Assembly (NCBI RefSeq): GCF_016862995.1
Contig: NZ_BOOA01000069.1
Span: 1 to 40,675 of the forward strand
Source: Acrocarpospora phusangensis
GTDB lineage: Bacteria; Actinomycetota; Actinomycetes; Streptosporangiales; Streptosporangiaceae
DNA: 40,675 nt
Reading direction: 5' to 3'
Positions within the stretch are counted from its first letter, which is position 1. Each line of letters opens with the position of its first letter. Shown here one piece after another: positions 1 to 8,124 of this stretch. Below the pieces are notes generated by a model. The model had not been told where the DNA came from. It ran no database searches and was given only the letters and a program-made list of their open reading frames with translations. The position numbers and the translations under genes were made by a program.

Positions 1-2
1 AA

Positions 3-983
3 GAATCCAACACGTATCCGGCGGACCGGCCCGGAACACCACATCTCCCGGGCGGGTCCGTGCCACCCGCCGGGCAGGCGCAGCCAGTCCAGGTCGGCGG
101 CTCCACGAGCCCAGCGTTTCTCGGCGGCGACTCGAAGCCGTCCATAGGGCGGCCGATTGGGGAGACGCGGGTGGTGTTGCTGGACCGCTTCGGGGGGCGG
201 GTGCCGCCGGGGGCGCCGGGTGAGTTGTGTATCGGTGGGGCCGGGGTGGTGCGGGGGTATCTCGGGCGGCCGGAGTTGACCGCGGAGCGGTTTGTCGTGG
301 ATGCGCAGGGGGCGCGGATTTATCGGTCCGGGGATCGGGCGCGGTGGCGGGGCGATGGGCGGCTGGAGTTTCTGGGGCGGATCGATGAGCAGGTGAAGGT
401 GCGCGGGTTCCGGGTGGAGCCGGGGGAGGTGGAGGCGCGGCTGCTGGCGCATCCGAGGGTGCGGCAGGTGGCTGTGGCGGCTGCCGGGGATCGGCTGGCC
501 GGATATGTGGTCGCGGAAGGCGTGAGCGGGGAGGAGCTGGCGGCGTTCGCCGGGGAGGCGTTGCCGGGGTACATGGTGCCTTCGGTGTGGGTTTGGCTGG
601 CGGAGTTGCCGCTGACGAGGCACGGGAAAGTGGATCGGGGGGCGTTGCCGTACCCGGAGATGGAGGCCGGGGGCGGGAGTGTGGCGCCGCGGACGGATGC
701 CGAGCAGCTGGTGGCCGAGGTGTACGGCGAGGTGCTGGGGATCGCCGAGGTGGGCGCGCTGGACGACTTCTTCGCCGTCGGGGGGCATTCGCTGCTGGCG
801 GCGCGGGTCATCGCGCGGATCCGGTCGATCACCGGGATCGACGTGCCGATCCGCACCATGTTCGACGGGGCCACGGTCGCCGCCCTCGCGGCGGCCGTCG
901 AAGCGCTGCTGGTCGAGGAGCTGGAGGAGCTCTCCGACGAGGAGGCGGCGCGGCTGGCCGGATCAGTGAGGAGCCAACCTTGA
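3..983 (+). CDS. NRPS C-terminal fragment: half adenylation domain plus carrier domain (5'-partial or truncated)
   Basis: This is the end of a non-ribosomal peptide synthetase. From about nucleotide 141 the translation shows the C-terminal adenylation motifs in order: IGRPI, GELCIGGAGV, YRSGDRARW, GRIDEQVKVRGFR, LPGYMV and the A10 lysine motif HGKVDR. A carrier domain follows, with phosphopantetheine serine in GGHSLL, and then an acidic tail containing LSDEE. The substrate-binding half (A3 to A5, including YGPTE) is absent. In full A domains YGPTE lies about 25 residues before IGRPI, but here the preceding in-frame residues do not resemble an A domain. The frame stays open to the window edge; GTG at 60 is the first internal start candidate. 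Codons from about 150 to 700 mostly end in G, then shift to C-ending, unlike the neighbours. The downstream gene overlaps by 4 bp (TTGA). It may be a broken remnant or an assembly join, and its substrate cannot be predicted. Confidence 0.75.
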   Translation, partial: ESNTYPADRPGTPHLPGGSVPPAGQAQPVQVGGSTSPAFLGGDSKPSIGRPIGETRVVLLDRFGGRVPPGAPGELCIGGAGVVRGYLGRPELTAERFVVDAQGARIYRSGDRARWRGDGRLEFLGRIDEQVKVRGFRVEPGEVEARLLAHPRVRQVAVAAAGDRLAGYVVAEGVSGEELAAFAGEALPGYMVPSVWVWLAELPLTRHGKVDRGALPYPEMEAGGGSVAPRTDAEQLVAEVYGEVLGIAEVGALDDFFAVGGHSLLAARVIARIRSITGIDVPIRTMFDGATVAALAAAVEALLVEELEELSDEEAARLAGSVRSQP

Positions 984-2587
984 CCGTCGCCCGTTTCCAC
1001 GCGGCGCAGGAGCGCACCGGTCCCCTGACGATGGGCCAGGCGAACATGGTCCGCTGCGTGCGCACCGACCCGCCCGAACACATGAACTACCGCGTGGTAC
1101 GCCCGCTGCCCCCGGAGACGACCCTGACGGGCCTGGCCGAGGCGGCGGGTCTGCTCCTGTCCCGGCACGAGTCCCTGCGCACACTCGTCCGCGAAGACAC
1201 CCAGCACGTGCTCGCCTCCGGCGAACTGCCCGTTCCGGTACGCGATTCCGCCACCCCGGAGGAATCCGCCGAGGAGCTGGCGAGGGAACTCCAGGGCGCA
1301 CGGTTCGAACTGGTGTCGGAGGTGCCGTTCCGGATCGCGGCGGTCACCTCCGGGGGCGTGCCCAGCCAGGTCGTGCTGGTCACCACGCACAGCGCGGTCG
1401 ACGCGATCGGCCTCGCCGTGCTGCTCGCCGACTGGGACGCGCTGATCCTCGGCAAACCGCTCCCCCCGGTCACCGCGCCCCAGCCGGTCGACGTGGCCGC
1501 CGCGGAGAACGGCACGGCCAGCCGTCGGCGTGCCGAGGCCGCGCTGCGCTACTGGGAGACGCACCTGCGCCGCATCCCCCGCTCGACCCTGACCGTGTCC
1601 GTGGACGACACCGACACCGAGTGGCTGCTGCCCCGGCTGCGGGTCCGCTCGGTCGCGGCCGCCGCCGCACTGCGCCGGATCACCGTACGGACGGGGGTGA
1701 GCGCGTCCGCGGCCGTGCTCGCCGCCCTGGCCACGGTGACCGGCCTGCGCGCGGGCGCGGTCACCGTCCCGATCCTGTCCATCTCGGCCAACCGGTTCCG
1801 CCCGGAGTTGCGCGACTACGTGGGGCCGCTGGCGCAGGACGCCCTGGTGCCCGTCGAGATCGGGGCGGACACGTTCGACGCCGTACTGCGGGGGGTGCGG
1901 TCGGCCACGCTCGCCGCGTACCAGAACAGCAGGTTCGACGCGGACGCGCTGATCCGCGTCATGACGGACGTGCAGCGGGAGCGCGGCGTGTTCTTCGCCA
2001 GGGATATCGTCTTCAACGACATGAGCGTGCCCGGTCAGGGCGGCCGGGTCGCGCGTACGGACGCCGGTGTGCACACGACCTGGCTGCCGGAGGCGACCCT
2101 GCCGACCCGGATGTCGCTCTGGGTCAACCGCCTCGAAGGCGAGCTGGATTTCACGCTGTGGGCCGATCCGCGTGTGCTCCCGCGGCCAGATGCCCAGGCG
2201 GCCGGGGAGGGACTGGCGCGCCTGCTGATCGACGCGGGCACCCGTGACGTCCCCCTCGCCGATCTGGCCGTCGAGCCGGTTCCCCGCGGTCCCGGCTGGG
2301 TCAGATCGGACGGCTGCTGGACCGACCTCGCCGAGGTGCGCAACCTCCTCCCGCCGGGCTCCGAGGTCGTGGCCGTGCCCGACGAGGAGCTGGGGTGGCG
2401 GCTCGTGGCGTACACGGTGGGCCAGGCGGATCGCACCCCGGAGGACTTGCACCGTGCCTGTCTGGCCGCCTTGCCGGGGCGCATGTCCGCCATGACTCCG
2501 CATCACTACGTCGTGTGCGCGACCGCACCGCGACCAGGCGAACGCTGGGAGGACCAGGCCCGCCTGGCCGAAGGCTCCGGCCGCTGA
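980..2587 (+). CDS. Stand-alone NRPS condensation-domain protein with a vestigial adenylation C-terminal subdomain
   Basis: A protein of about 535 aa, most of it a condensation-like domain (roughly residues 10-440). The usual HHxxxDG motif reads THSAVDA at residues 136-142, so the second His and the Asp remain but the first His is Thr and the Gly is Ala. Residues from about 450 to the end (DEELGWRLVAYTVG, then LHRACLAALPGRM) resemble the C-terminal subdomain of an adenylation enzyme, but the A10 lysine motif is missing. TTG at 980 is chosen because it overlaps the upstream stop as TTGA and has GAGGAG 6 nt before it. It is translationally coupled to the NRPS fragment and may act on its carrier domain in trans. 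Amide formation, epimerisation or a degenerate role are all possible. The C-domain assignment is strong; the function is not. Confidence 0.75.
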   Translation: MTVARFHAAQERTGPLTMGQANMVRCVRTDPPEHMNYRVVRPLPPETTLTGLAEAAGLLLSRHESLRTLVREDTQHVLASGELPVPVRDSATPEESAEELARELQGARFELVSEVPFRIAAVTSGGVPSQVVLVTTHSAVDAIGLAVLLADWDALILGKPLPPVTAPQPVDVAAAENGTASRRRAEAALRYWETHLRRIPRSTLTVSVDDTDTEWLLPRLRVRSVAAAAALRRITVRTGVSASAAVLAALATVTGLRAGAVTVPILSISANRFRPELRDYVGPLAQDALVPVEIGADTFDAVLRGVRSATLAAYQNSRFDADALIRVMTDVQRERGVFFARDIVFNDMSVPGQGGRVARTDAGVHTTWLPEATLPTRMSLWVNRLEGELDFTLWADPRVLPRPDAQAAGEGLARLLIDAGTRDVPLADLAVEPVPRGPGWVRSDGCWTDLAEVRNLLPPGSEVVAVPDEELGWRLVAYTVGQADRTPEDLHRACLAALPGRMSAMTPHHYVVCATAPRPGERWEDQARLAEGSGR

Positions 2588-2618
2588 AGCCGGCGCCGAA
2601 CCCGATCGGCACCGCGGC

Positions 2619-3407
2619 CTAGGCGCCTGTCCGGGGTTTCCGGAGGGTTCTGAGGTGGTGGGCGGCGAGGAGGGTCAGCCAGCACCAGCCGATGACGGCG
2701 GTGACGCGCTGGAGTAGACCGGCGATGTCGACCAGGCCGTCGACCTGGTTGAAGCCGACGGTGGCGAGTACGAACGCGGTCACGAAGGCGATGCCGGTGA
2801 GTATCGAGTAGCGGGACCAGGCGCGTGCGCCGTACGCGGCGAAACGGCGGCTGAGCACGAAGGGGGCCGCGGCGAGAGAGAGGAAGCCGGGGATGGAGAC
2901 GAGGTCGTGGACGGCGGCGTGCGCGCTGCCGAACTCGGTGAGCAGGTCGGGAGTGCCTGGAGGGTAGCCGCTCACCGGATCGGTCACGAAGACGCCCGCG
3001 AAGATCAGGTGGATTGCCCAGATCCCGATGAGCAGCGGCCCCCAGGTCGAGCCGCGCGTCGATCCCCGAACCGGCCGCGATATCTGAAGCGATGCCGGGG
3101 AGTGGGTCCCGCCGGGCCGGAGCACGCGGCGCAGGCCGATGGCGAAGCCCAGCGTCAGCAGACCCGCGACGACGAAGTTGACGGACTGGATCCAGCCGAA
3201 GTCGCCGAGCTCGAGTGAGCTGACCGGGTGACGTAAGGGGTCGTAGTGGGCGCGGGTGGCGCCCTCGATCAGGAACGTTGCGACGAACAGCGGCCCTGCG
3301 ATGACGCCGCCGGCCAGAAACCGCCTGGTCATGGACGTGTGCTGGTTACCCGATGGGGGTGGCCCGCCTCCGGCGGGCGGTGCGATGGTGCCCGATTCGA
3401 TACCCAT
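2619..3407 (-). CDS. DUF998-like multi-pass membrane protein
   Basis: An integral membrane protein of about 262 aa with a short Pro/Gly-rich N-terminus and about six hydrophobic segments, beginning near FLAGGVIAGPLFVATFLIEG. The motif HYDPLRHPVSSLELGDFGWIQ after the first segment is typical of the DUF998 family, whose function is unknown. The ATG at 3407 is preferred because a promoter-like TTGACG-N17-TACATT ends 7 nt upstream, predicting a leaderless mRNA that starts at or near this ATG. An internal ATG at 3332 (MTRRF) lacks a Shine-Dalgarno sequence but would give a more typical family length. It converges with the condensation-domain gene, and no clear terminator lies in the 31-bp gap. Confidence 0.7.
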   Translation of the reverse strand: MGIESGTIAPPAGGGPPPSGNQHTSMTRRFLAGGVIAGPLFVATFLIEGATRAHYDPLRHPVSSLELGDFGWIQSVNFVVAGLLTLGFAIGLRRVLRPGGTHSPASLQISRPVRGSTRGSTWGPLLIGIWAIHLIFAGVFVTDPVSGYPPGTPDLLTEFGSAHAAVHDLVSIPGFLSLAAAPFVLSRRFAAYGARAWSRYSILTGIAFVTAFVLATVGFNQVDGLVDIAGLLQRVTAVIGWCWLTLLAAHHLRTLRKPRTGA

Positions 3408-3410
3408 GCG

Positions 3411-3456
3411 TGTCAATGTAGGTTGACACCCCAGCCGCGTCAACCCACATTGACAT
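3411..3456. promoter_or_regulatory. Symmetric tandem operator and divergent promoter
   Basis: Two 18-bp dyads lie 27 bp apart centre to centre: TGTCAATGTAGGTTGACA (3411-3428) and CGTCAACCCACATTGACA (3438-3455). Each is TGTCAA-N6-TTGACA-like, and the two are near-perfect inverted copies of each other. On the minus strand TTGACG (3443-3438) and TACATT (3420-3415) are 17 bp apart and point at the DUF998 gene. On the plus strand TTGACA (3423-3428) and CACATT (3446-3451) are 17 bp apart and point at ssuC. A dimeric repressor of TetR or MarR type binding both dyads would block both promoters; no such regulator is encoded nearby. Confidence 0.55.
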
Positions 3457-3526
3457 ACCGATTGACTTGGTAGGAAATATCGGTAACCCTGAATAGACGA
3501 CGCGCCCAGCTTTGCGAGGTATGCCT

Positions 3527-4351
3527 ATGTCCGTCATCGAACTGGAGGCTCCGGCCGAGGTCCGACCCCGTTCCCGCCCCCAGCCGTCACGGACCCGCGG
3601 AAAAGCCTGGCAACGCTGGCTCAGCCCCATCGCGGTCATCGCGATCTGGCAGCTCGCCAGCAGCACGGGCTTACTCCCGCCGCGACTGCTCGCCGCCCCC
3701 GCCACCATCGCCGCCACCGCCGCCGACCTCGTCCAGTCGGGCGTGCTCCCGACCGCGGTCGGCGTCTCCCTCCAGCGGGTCCTGCTCGGCTTCGGGGCCG
3801 GCGCGGCGGCCGGCATCCTGCTGGCCCTGGTCGCCGGCCTGAGCCGCCCGGGCGAGAACGCCGTCGACCCGATCATGCAGATGCTGCGCGCGCTCCCGTT
3901 CTTCGGCCTGATCCCGCTGTTCATCCTCTGGTTCGGCATCGGCGAGACCCCGAAGGTCCTGCTGGTCGCGCTGGCGGTCTCCTTCCCGCTCTACCTGAAC
4001 ACCTTCGCCGGCGTCCGCGGCGTGGACGGCAAGCTCGCCGAGGTGGCCCACACCCTGAAACTGGGCAGGGCCGCGCTGATCCGGCACATCGTGCTGCCCG
4101 GCGCGCTCCCCCAGACGCTGGTGGGGCTGCGGCAGAGCCTGGGCGTGGCCTGGCTGGCGCTCATCGTGGCCGAGCAGGTCAACGCCACCGCCGGCCTCGG
4201 ATACATGATCAACGACGCGCGGGAGTTCCTGCGCACCGACGTGATCGTGGTCGGGCTGCTGGTGTACAGCGCGCTCGGCCTGCTCACCGACGCCCTCGTC
4301 CGGCTGCTGGAGAGGAGGGCCCTGTCATGGCGGCGCGGCTTCCTGGGGTGA
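3527..4351 (+). CDS. ssuC: Aliphatic sulfonate ABC transporter permease
   Basis: Membrane subunit, about 274 aa, of an SsuABC/TauABC-type importer for sulfonates used as a sulfur source. It has a basic N-terminal tail, about six transmembrane segments and the permease-ATPase contact loop around EVAHTLKLGRAALIRHIVLPGALPQTLVGLR, typical of the BPD_transp_1 family. ATG 3527 has GAGG at a 7-nt distance; ATG 3521 would leave only 2 nt. Codon 49 is a TTA leucine (3671), rare in this GC-rich DNA and, in Streptomyces, read by the bldA tRNA. The ssuB start lies inside its 3' end (25-bp overlap), so the two are translationally coupled. The ssu assignment rests on the ssuD gene in the same operon; taurine or nitrate transport is the alternative for the transporter alone. 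Confidence 0.88.
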   Translation: MSVIELEAPAEVRPRSRPQPSRTRGKAWQRWLSPIAVIAIWQLASSTGLLPPRLLAAPATIAATAADLVQSGVLPTAVGVSLQRVLLGFGAGAAAGILLALVAGLSRPGENAVDPIMQMLRALPFFGLIPLFILWFGIGETPKVLLVALAVSFPLYLNTFAGVRGVDGKLAEVAHTLKLGRAALIRHIVLPGALPQTLVGLRQSLGVAWLALIVAEQVNATAGLGYMINDAREFLRTDVIVVGLLVYSALGLLTDALVRLLERRALSWRRGFLG

Positions 4352-5046
4352 CGGTGGCGTCCGTACGGGGCCTGACCAAGGCTTTCGGGGAGCGGGTCGT
4401 GCTGGAGTCGCTCGATCTGGAGATCGGCTCGGGCGAGTTCATCGCGCTGCTGGGCCGCAGCGGCTCGGGCAAGTCCACGCTGCTGCGCGCCCTGGCGGGG
4501 CTGGACCGGGAGGTGAGCGGGGAGCTGGCGGTGACCGGCTCGGTCGCGGTGGCGTTCCAGGAGCCCCGGCTGGTGCCGTGGAAGCGGGTGCTCGGCAACA
4601 TCACCCTCGGCCTGGACGCGCCCGTGGAGCGCGCCCGCGAGGCGCTGGCCGAGGTCGGCCTGACCGAGCGGGAGCAGGCCTGGCCGCTCACCCTCTCCGG
4701 CGGCGAGGCGCAGCGCGCCAGCCTGGCCAGGGCCCTGGTCAGGGAGCCGGACCTGCTGCTGCTCGACGAGCCGTTCAGCGCCCTGGACGCGCTCACCCGG
4801 ATCTCCGTGCACCAGCTCGTGCTGGAGCTGTGGGCCCGCCACCGGCCGGCCGTGCTGCTCGTCACGCACGACGTGGACGAGGCCCTGCTGCTGGCCGACC
4901 GGGTGCTCGTGCTGGACGAGGGCCGCATCGCCCACGACTCCGCCGTGACCGCCCCCCGCCCCCGGCACCGCGACAACCCCGAGCTCATCACGCTCCGCGC
5001 CGACCTGCTGACCGCGCTCGGCGTCTCCCCCGAAGGACGATCATGA
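4327..5046 (+). CDS. ssuB: Sulfonate ABC transporter ATP-binding protein
   Basis: Cytoplasmic ATPase, 239 aa, that powers the importer. Visible motifs are Walker A GRSGSGKST (about residues 43-51), the Q-loop in FQEPRLVPWK (a PRLVPWK signature common in SsuB/TauB), the ABC signature LSGGEAQRASLARAL (about 124), Walker B LLLLDEPF (about 144) and the switch histidine in VTHDVDEAL (about 180). The start ATG at 4327 is preceded by GGAGAGGAGG. It overlaps ssuC by 25 bp and ssuA by an ATGA. The length is at the short end for the family, with no extra C-terminal domain. Confidence 0.9.
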   Translation: MAARLPGVTVASVRGLTKAFGERVVLESLDLEIGSGEFIALLGRSGSGKSTLLRALAGLDREVSGELAVTGSVAVAFQEPRLVPWKRVLGNITLGLDAPVERAREALAEVGLTEREQAWPLTLSGGEAQRASLARALVREPDLLLLDEPFSALDALTRISVHQLVLELWARHRPAVLLVTHDVDEALLLADRVLVLDEGRIAHDSAVTAPRPRHRDNPELITLRADLLTALGVSPEGRS

Positions 5047-6020
5047 TCAGCACCGCCCGCCGGCTCCTCGCCGTCCTCCTCCTCACCGCCGCGGCCGGTA
5101 CGGCCTGCGCCGCCGAGGACACCCCCACGACCGCCGCCGAGCCCGGGAAGATCACCCTCCGGGTCGGCGACCAGAAGGCCGGCTCGCAGGCGCTCCTGAA
5201 GGCCGCCGGCCTGCTGGAGGGCACCGGCTACGACATCACCTGGTCCCAGTTCACGTCGGGGCCGCCGCTGCTGGAGGCCGTCAACGCGGGCGCGGTGGAC
5301 GTGGGCGGCGTCGGCAACACCCCGCCGGTGTTCGCCGCCGCGGCGGGATCCAAGATCAAGATCGTCGCCGCGTACCGGCAGAATCTGGCGGCGGCCGCGA
5401 TCGTGGTGCCGGACGCCTCGGCGATCGCGTCGCCCGCCCAGCTCAAGGGCAAGAAGGTCGCGGTGGCCAAGGGCAGCTCCGCGCACTACCACCTGCTGTC
5501 GGTGCTGAAGAAGGAGGGGCTGTCGTTCGCGGACATCCAGCCGCAGTACCTGCAGCCCGCCGACGCGCTGGCCGCGTTCTCCGGCGGCACGGTGGACGCG
5601 TGGGCGATCTGGGACCCGTTCACGTCTCAGGCCTCCATCCAGCACAAGGCCCGGCTGCTCGTGACCGGCGAGGGCTACGTGAACGGCCTCAACTTCCAGG
5701 TGGCCGCGCCGTCGGCGGTGGCGGGCAAGGAGGCGGCGCTGCGCGACTTCCTGACCCGGCTGGCCAAGGCGCGGGCCTGGTCGGTGAACCACAAGGACGA
5801 GTGGGCGAAGGTGTGGGCGCAGGAGACCGGCCTGCCGCAGGAGGTGGCCGACGCGGCCGTGGCCAACGCGGTGGCCACCCCGATCGTGATCGACGACGCC
5901 GTGGTGAGCTCGGAGCAGGAGATGGCCGACGCGTTCAGCGCGGAGGGTCTCATCCCGGGCAGCCTGAAGTTCGCCGACTTCGTCGACCAGCGGTTCAACG
6001 ACGTGGTGGGGGCCCAGTGA
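5043..6020 (+). CDS. ssuA: Sulfonate ABC transporter substrate-binding lipoprotein
   Basis: Extracytoplasmic solute-binding protein, about 325 aa. A twin-Arg hydrophobic leader (RRLLAVLLLTAAAGTAC) ends in a lipobox-like GTAC with Cys22 as the predicted lipid anchor. The mature part shows the SsuA/NMT1-type fold markers: LRVGDQKAGSQALLKAAGLLEG, the WSQFTSGPPLLEAVNAGAVDVGGVGNTPP region and the WAIWDPFTSQA segment. It is coupled to ssuB by ATGA and to ssuD by a GTGA overlap. Its position between the transporter core and the monooxygenase supports an alkanesulfonate ligand, but the exact ligand cannot be read from sequence. Confidence 0.88.
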   Translation: MISTARRLLAVLLLTAAAGTACAAEDTPTTAAEPGKITLRVGDQKAGSQALLKAAGLLEGTGYDITWSQFTSGPPLLEAVNAGAVDVGGVGNTPPVFAAAAGSKIKIVAAYRQNLAAAAIVVPDASAIASPAQLKGKKVAVAKGSSAHYHLLSVLKKEGLSFADIQPQYLQPADALAAFSGGTVDAWAIWDPFTSQASIQHKARLLVTGEGYVNGLNFQVAAPSAVAGKEAALRDFLTRLAKARAWSVNHKDEWAKVWAQETGLPQEVADAAVANAVATPIVIDDAVVSSEQEMADAFSAEGLIPGSLKFADFVDQRFNDVVGAQ

Positions 6021-7132
6021 GTGCGCTCAGGTTCCACTGGTTCCTCCCGACCACCGGCGACGGCCGCTCGATCGTGGGCGGCGGGCACGGCCTGGCCCGC
6101 GAGCACGGCCGCGCCGTCTACCGGCCGCCGTCGATCGACTACCTGGGGCAGATCGCCCGCTCGGCCGAGCAGCTGGGCTTCGAGGCGGTGCTCACCCCGA
6201 CCGGCACCTACTGCGAGGACGCCTGGCTGGTCACCGCGGCCCTCACCCAGGTGACGAAGAAGCTCAAGTTCCTGGTCGCGTTCCGGCCGGGGCTGCTCTC
6301 CCCGACGCTGGCCGCGCAGATGGCGGCGACGTACCAGCGTGTGTCCGGCGGCAGGCTGCTGCTCAACATCGTCACCGGCGGCGAGGACGCGGAGCAGCGC
6401 CGCTTCGGCGACCACCTCGGCAAGGACGAGCGCTACGCCAGGACCGACGAGTTCCTCTCCATCGTCAAGGGCGCCTGGCAGGGCGGGTACGACTTCACCG
6501 GCGCCTACTACGACGTCGAGGACGCCCGGGTGGCCGAGCGGCCGGACCCGCTGCCCGAGCTGTATTTCGGCGGGTCGTCCGCGGCTGCGGGCACGGTCGC
6601 CGCGAGGCACGTGGACGTCTACCTGACCTGGGGCGAGCCGCCGGCCGCGGTGGCCGAGAAGATCGCGTGGGTCCGGCGGCTGGCCGCCGAGCGGGGCCGT
6701 ACGCTGCGGTTCGGCATCCGGCTGCACGCGATCACGCGGGACAGCTCGGCGGAGGCGTGGGACGAGGCGGGCCGCCTGCTGGACCGCATCCCGCCCGACG
6801 ACATCGCCAAGGCCAGGAAGCTGCTCAGCCGGAGCGCCTCGGTGGGGCAGCAGCGCATGCTCGCCCTGCACGCGGGCTTCCAGGGCGGGAAGGCCCGCGA
6901 CCTGGAGGTCCATCCCGGGCTGTGGGCCGGCGTCGGCCTGGTACGCGGCGGCGCGGGCACCGCCCTGGTGGGCAGCCACGCCGAGGTGGCGGACCTGGTC
7001 GAGGAGTACGCGGCGCTCGGCATCGAGGAGTTCGTGCTGTCCGGCTACCCGCACCTGGAGGAGGCGTACTGGTTCGGCGAGGGCGTGCTGCCCGAGTTGC
7101 GCCGCCGCGGGGTGCTGCCGAAGGCCGCCTAG
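6017..7132 (+). CDS. ssuD: FMNH2-dependent alkanesulfonate monooxygenase (LLM class)
   Basis: About 371 aa, close to the usual SsuD length of about 380. It cleaves C-S bonds of alkanesulfonates with O2 and reduced flavin, releasing sulfite and an aldehyde. Family marks include the N-terminal FHWFLPTTGDGR, PPSIDYLGQIARSAEQLGFEAVLTP, GGRLLLNIVTGGE (flavin-binding strand) and the C-terminal ALGIEEFVLSGYPHLEEAYWFGEGVLP, which is very SsuD-like. GTG at 6017 overlaps the ssuA stop (GTGA). No flavin reductase (SsuE) gene lies nearby, so reduced FMN must come from elsewhere. The stop codon overlaps that of the convergent esterase by two bases. Confidence 0.92.
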   Translation: MSALRFHWFLPTTGDGRSIVGGGHGLAREHGRAVYRPPSIDYLGQIARSAEQLGFEAVLTPTGTYCEDAWLVTAALTQVTKKLKFLVAFRPGLLSPTLAAQMAATYQRVSGGRLLLNIVTGGEDAEQRRFGDHLGKDERYARTDEFLSIVKGAWQGGYDFTGAYYDVEDARVAERPDPLPELYFGGSSAAAGTVAARHVDVYLTWGEPPAAVAEKIAWVRRLAAERGRTLRFGIRLHAITRDSSAEAWDEAGRLLDRIPPDDIAKARKLLSRSASVGQQRMLALHAGFQGGKARDLEVHPGLWAGVGLVRGGAGTALVGSHAEVADLVEEYAALGIEEFVLSGYPHLEEAYWFGEGVLPELRRRGVLPKAA

Positions 7133-8055
7133 CCGAGCAGAACGGGAAGGGCGCGTTCGAGTGCTCTGCTCCAGTACGGCCAGCGGTGCGTGCCGTCGCC
7201 GTAGAAGTCGGTCGTGACCTCCACGCCGGCCTTCTCGGCGGCGGCCGCGAAGTTCCGGTTCTCGACGAGGATGGCGGCTTCGCCCGCGTCCCTGGGCCTG
7301 CCCAGGTCCAGGGGCCCAGGCTCCCCGTTGCCGGAGGAGATGTAGAGGCGCAGGCCCTTCAGCCCGGCGACCAGGTCGGTGGGGTTGTGCGCCTTCCAGT
7401 TGGCCTCCCGGCCCGGGTAGGGTCCCCAGATCTCGTCGGGTTCGACGCCCTCGCCGCGCAGGAAGTCGCTGAAGGCGGGCGGATCGGACCGGATGTCGAG
7501 CACGCCGGAGAAGGAGGCCGCCGCCTGGAAGACGCCGGGGTGCCTGGCCGCGTAGCCCATCGCGCCGTGGCCGCCCATGGACAGGCCGGCGACGGCCCGC
7601 CTGTCGCCGATGCCGTACAGGGGTTCGAGCAGGTCGCGGACCTCGGTCATGTGGAAGGTCTCCCAGGCGGGGCCTTTCACCCAGTCGGCGTACCAGCCCA
7701 TGGTGCCCGCCTCGGGGACGATGACAACGGCCTTGGCCTTCGCGGTGATGCGGTCGGCCTCGCCCGAGATGAGCCAGGCGTCGCCCCGGCCGACGCAGCA
7801 GCCGTGCAGCAGGTAGAGCGCCGGCCAGCCGGTGGAGCCCTCCGTCCAGCCCTCCGGTCTGAGCACCCAGACCGAGCCCTCCCGGCCGAGCGCGGGCGAC
7901 CAGATGGTGATCTCATCCACGCGCCCGCCGGCGGCCTCCCGCCCGACGACCTTCGCCACCGGTTTCTCCGGGGCTTTCTCCGAGGCCGGGATCGCCTCGC
8001 CCGCCGCGCATCCCGTCACCAGCAGAAGCGCGAAAACACCCAATATCCGTCGCAC
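7129..8055 (-). CDS. Secreted lipoprotein esterase (esterase D / antigen 85-like alpha/beta hydrolase)
   Basis: About 308 aa. The N-terminus (MRRILGVFALLLVTGC) is a lipoprotein signal with Cys16 as anchor. The catalytic domain has LYLLHGCCVG near the oxyanion site, a nucleophile elbow GLSMGG (Ser near residue 159) and a C-terminal GTHRWPYW containing the likely catalytic His. These match the putative esterase family (PF00756), which includes mycolyltransferases and feruloyl or acetyl esterases. The GTG start at 8055 has only a weak purine stretch upstream. A biomass-related role (esterified plant polymers) would suit a window rich in cellobiose genes, but the substrate is unknown. The 3' end overlaps ssuD. 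Confidence 0.82.
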   Translation of the reverse strand: MRRILGVFALLLVTGCAAGEAIPASEKAPEKPVAKVVGREAAGGRVDEITIWSPALGREGSVWVLRPEGWTEGSTGWPALYLLHGCCVGRGDAWLISGEADRITAKAKAVVIVPEAGTMGWYADWVKGPAWETFHMTEVRDLLEPLYGIGDRRAVAGLSMGGHGAMGYAARHPGVFQAAASFSGVLDIRSDPPAFSDFLRGEGVEPDEIWGPYPGREANWKAHNPTDLVAGLKGLRLYISSGNGEPGPLDLGRPRDAGEAAILVENRNFAAAAEKAGVEVTTDFYGDGTHRWPYWSRALERALPVLLG

Positions 8056-8090
8056 TGATGACTCTTATCGGAAATAGCAGGAAAAGGGCC

Positions 8091-8124
8091 ACCGGGCGGG
8101 GTCACATGGTGTGCCCCGCCCGGT
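8091..8124. repeat. 11-bp stem hairpin in the esterase upstream region
   Basis: The arms ACCGGGCGGGG (8091-8101) and CCCCGCCCGGT (8114-8124) pair perfectly around a 12-nt loop. It lies 36 bp upstream of the esterase start, so it is either in its 5' leader or a terminator against read-through. There is no U-tract, as is common in actinomycetes. Confidence 0.5.

Noticed and set aside
1-135. Possible minus-strand coding sequence at the left edge
   Set aside because: About 40 residues look protein-like but have no start, stop or family match within the window, so I did not annotate it as a gene.
320-2506. Open frame of about 728 codons on the minus strand over the NRPS fragment
   Set aside because: It has no recognisable domains and is antisense to clear A, T and C domain coding.
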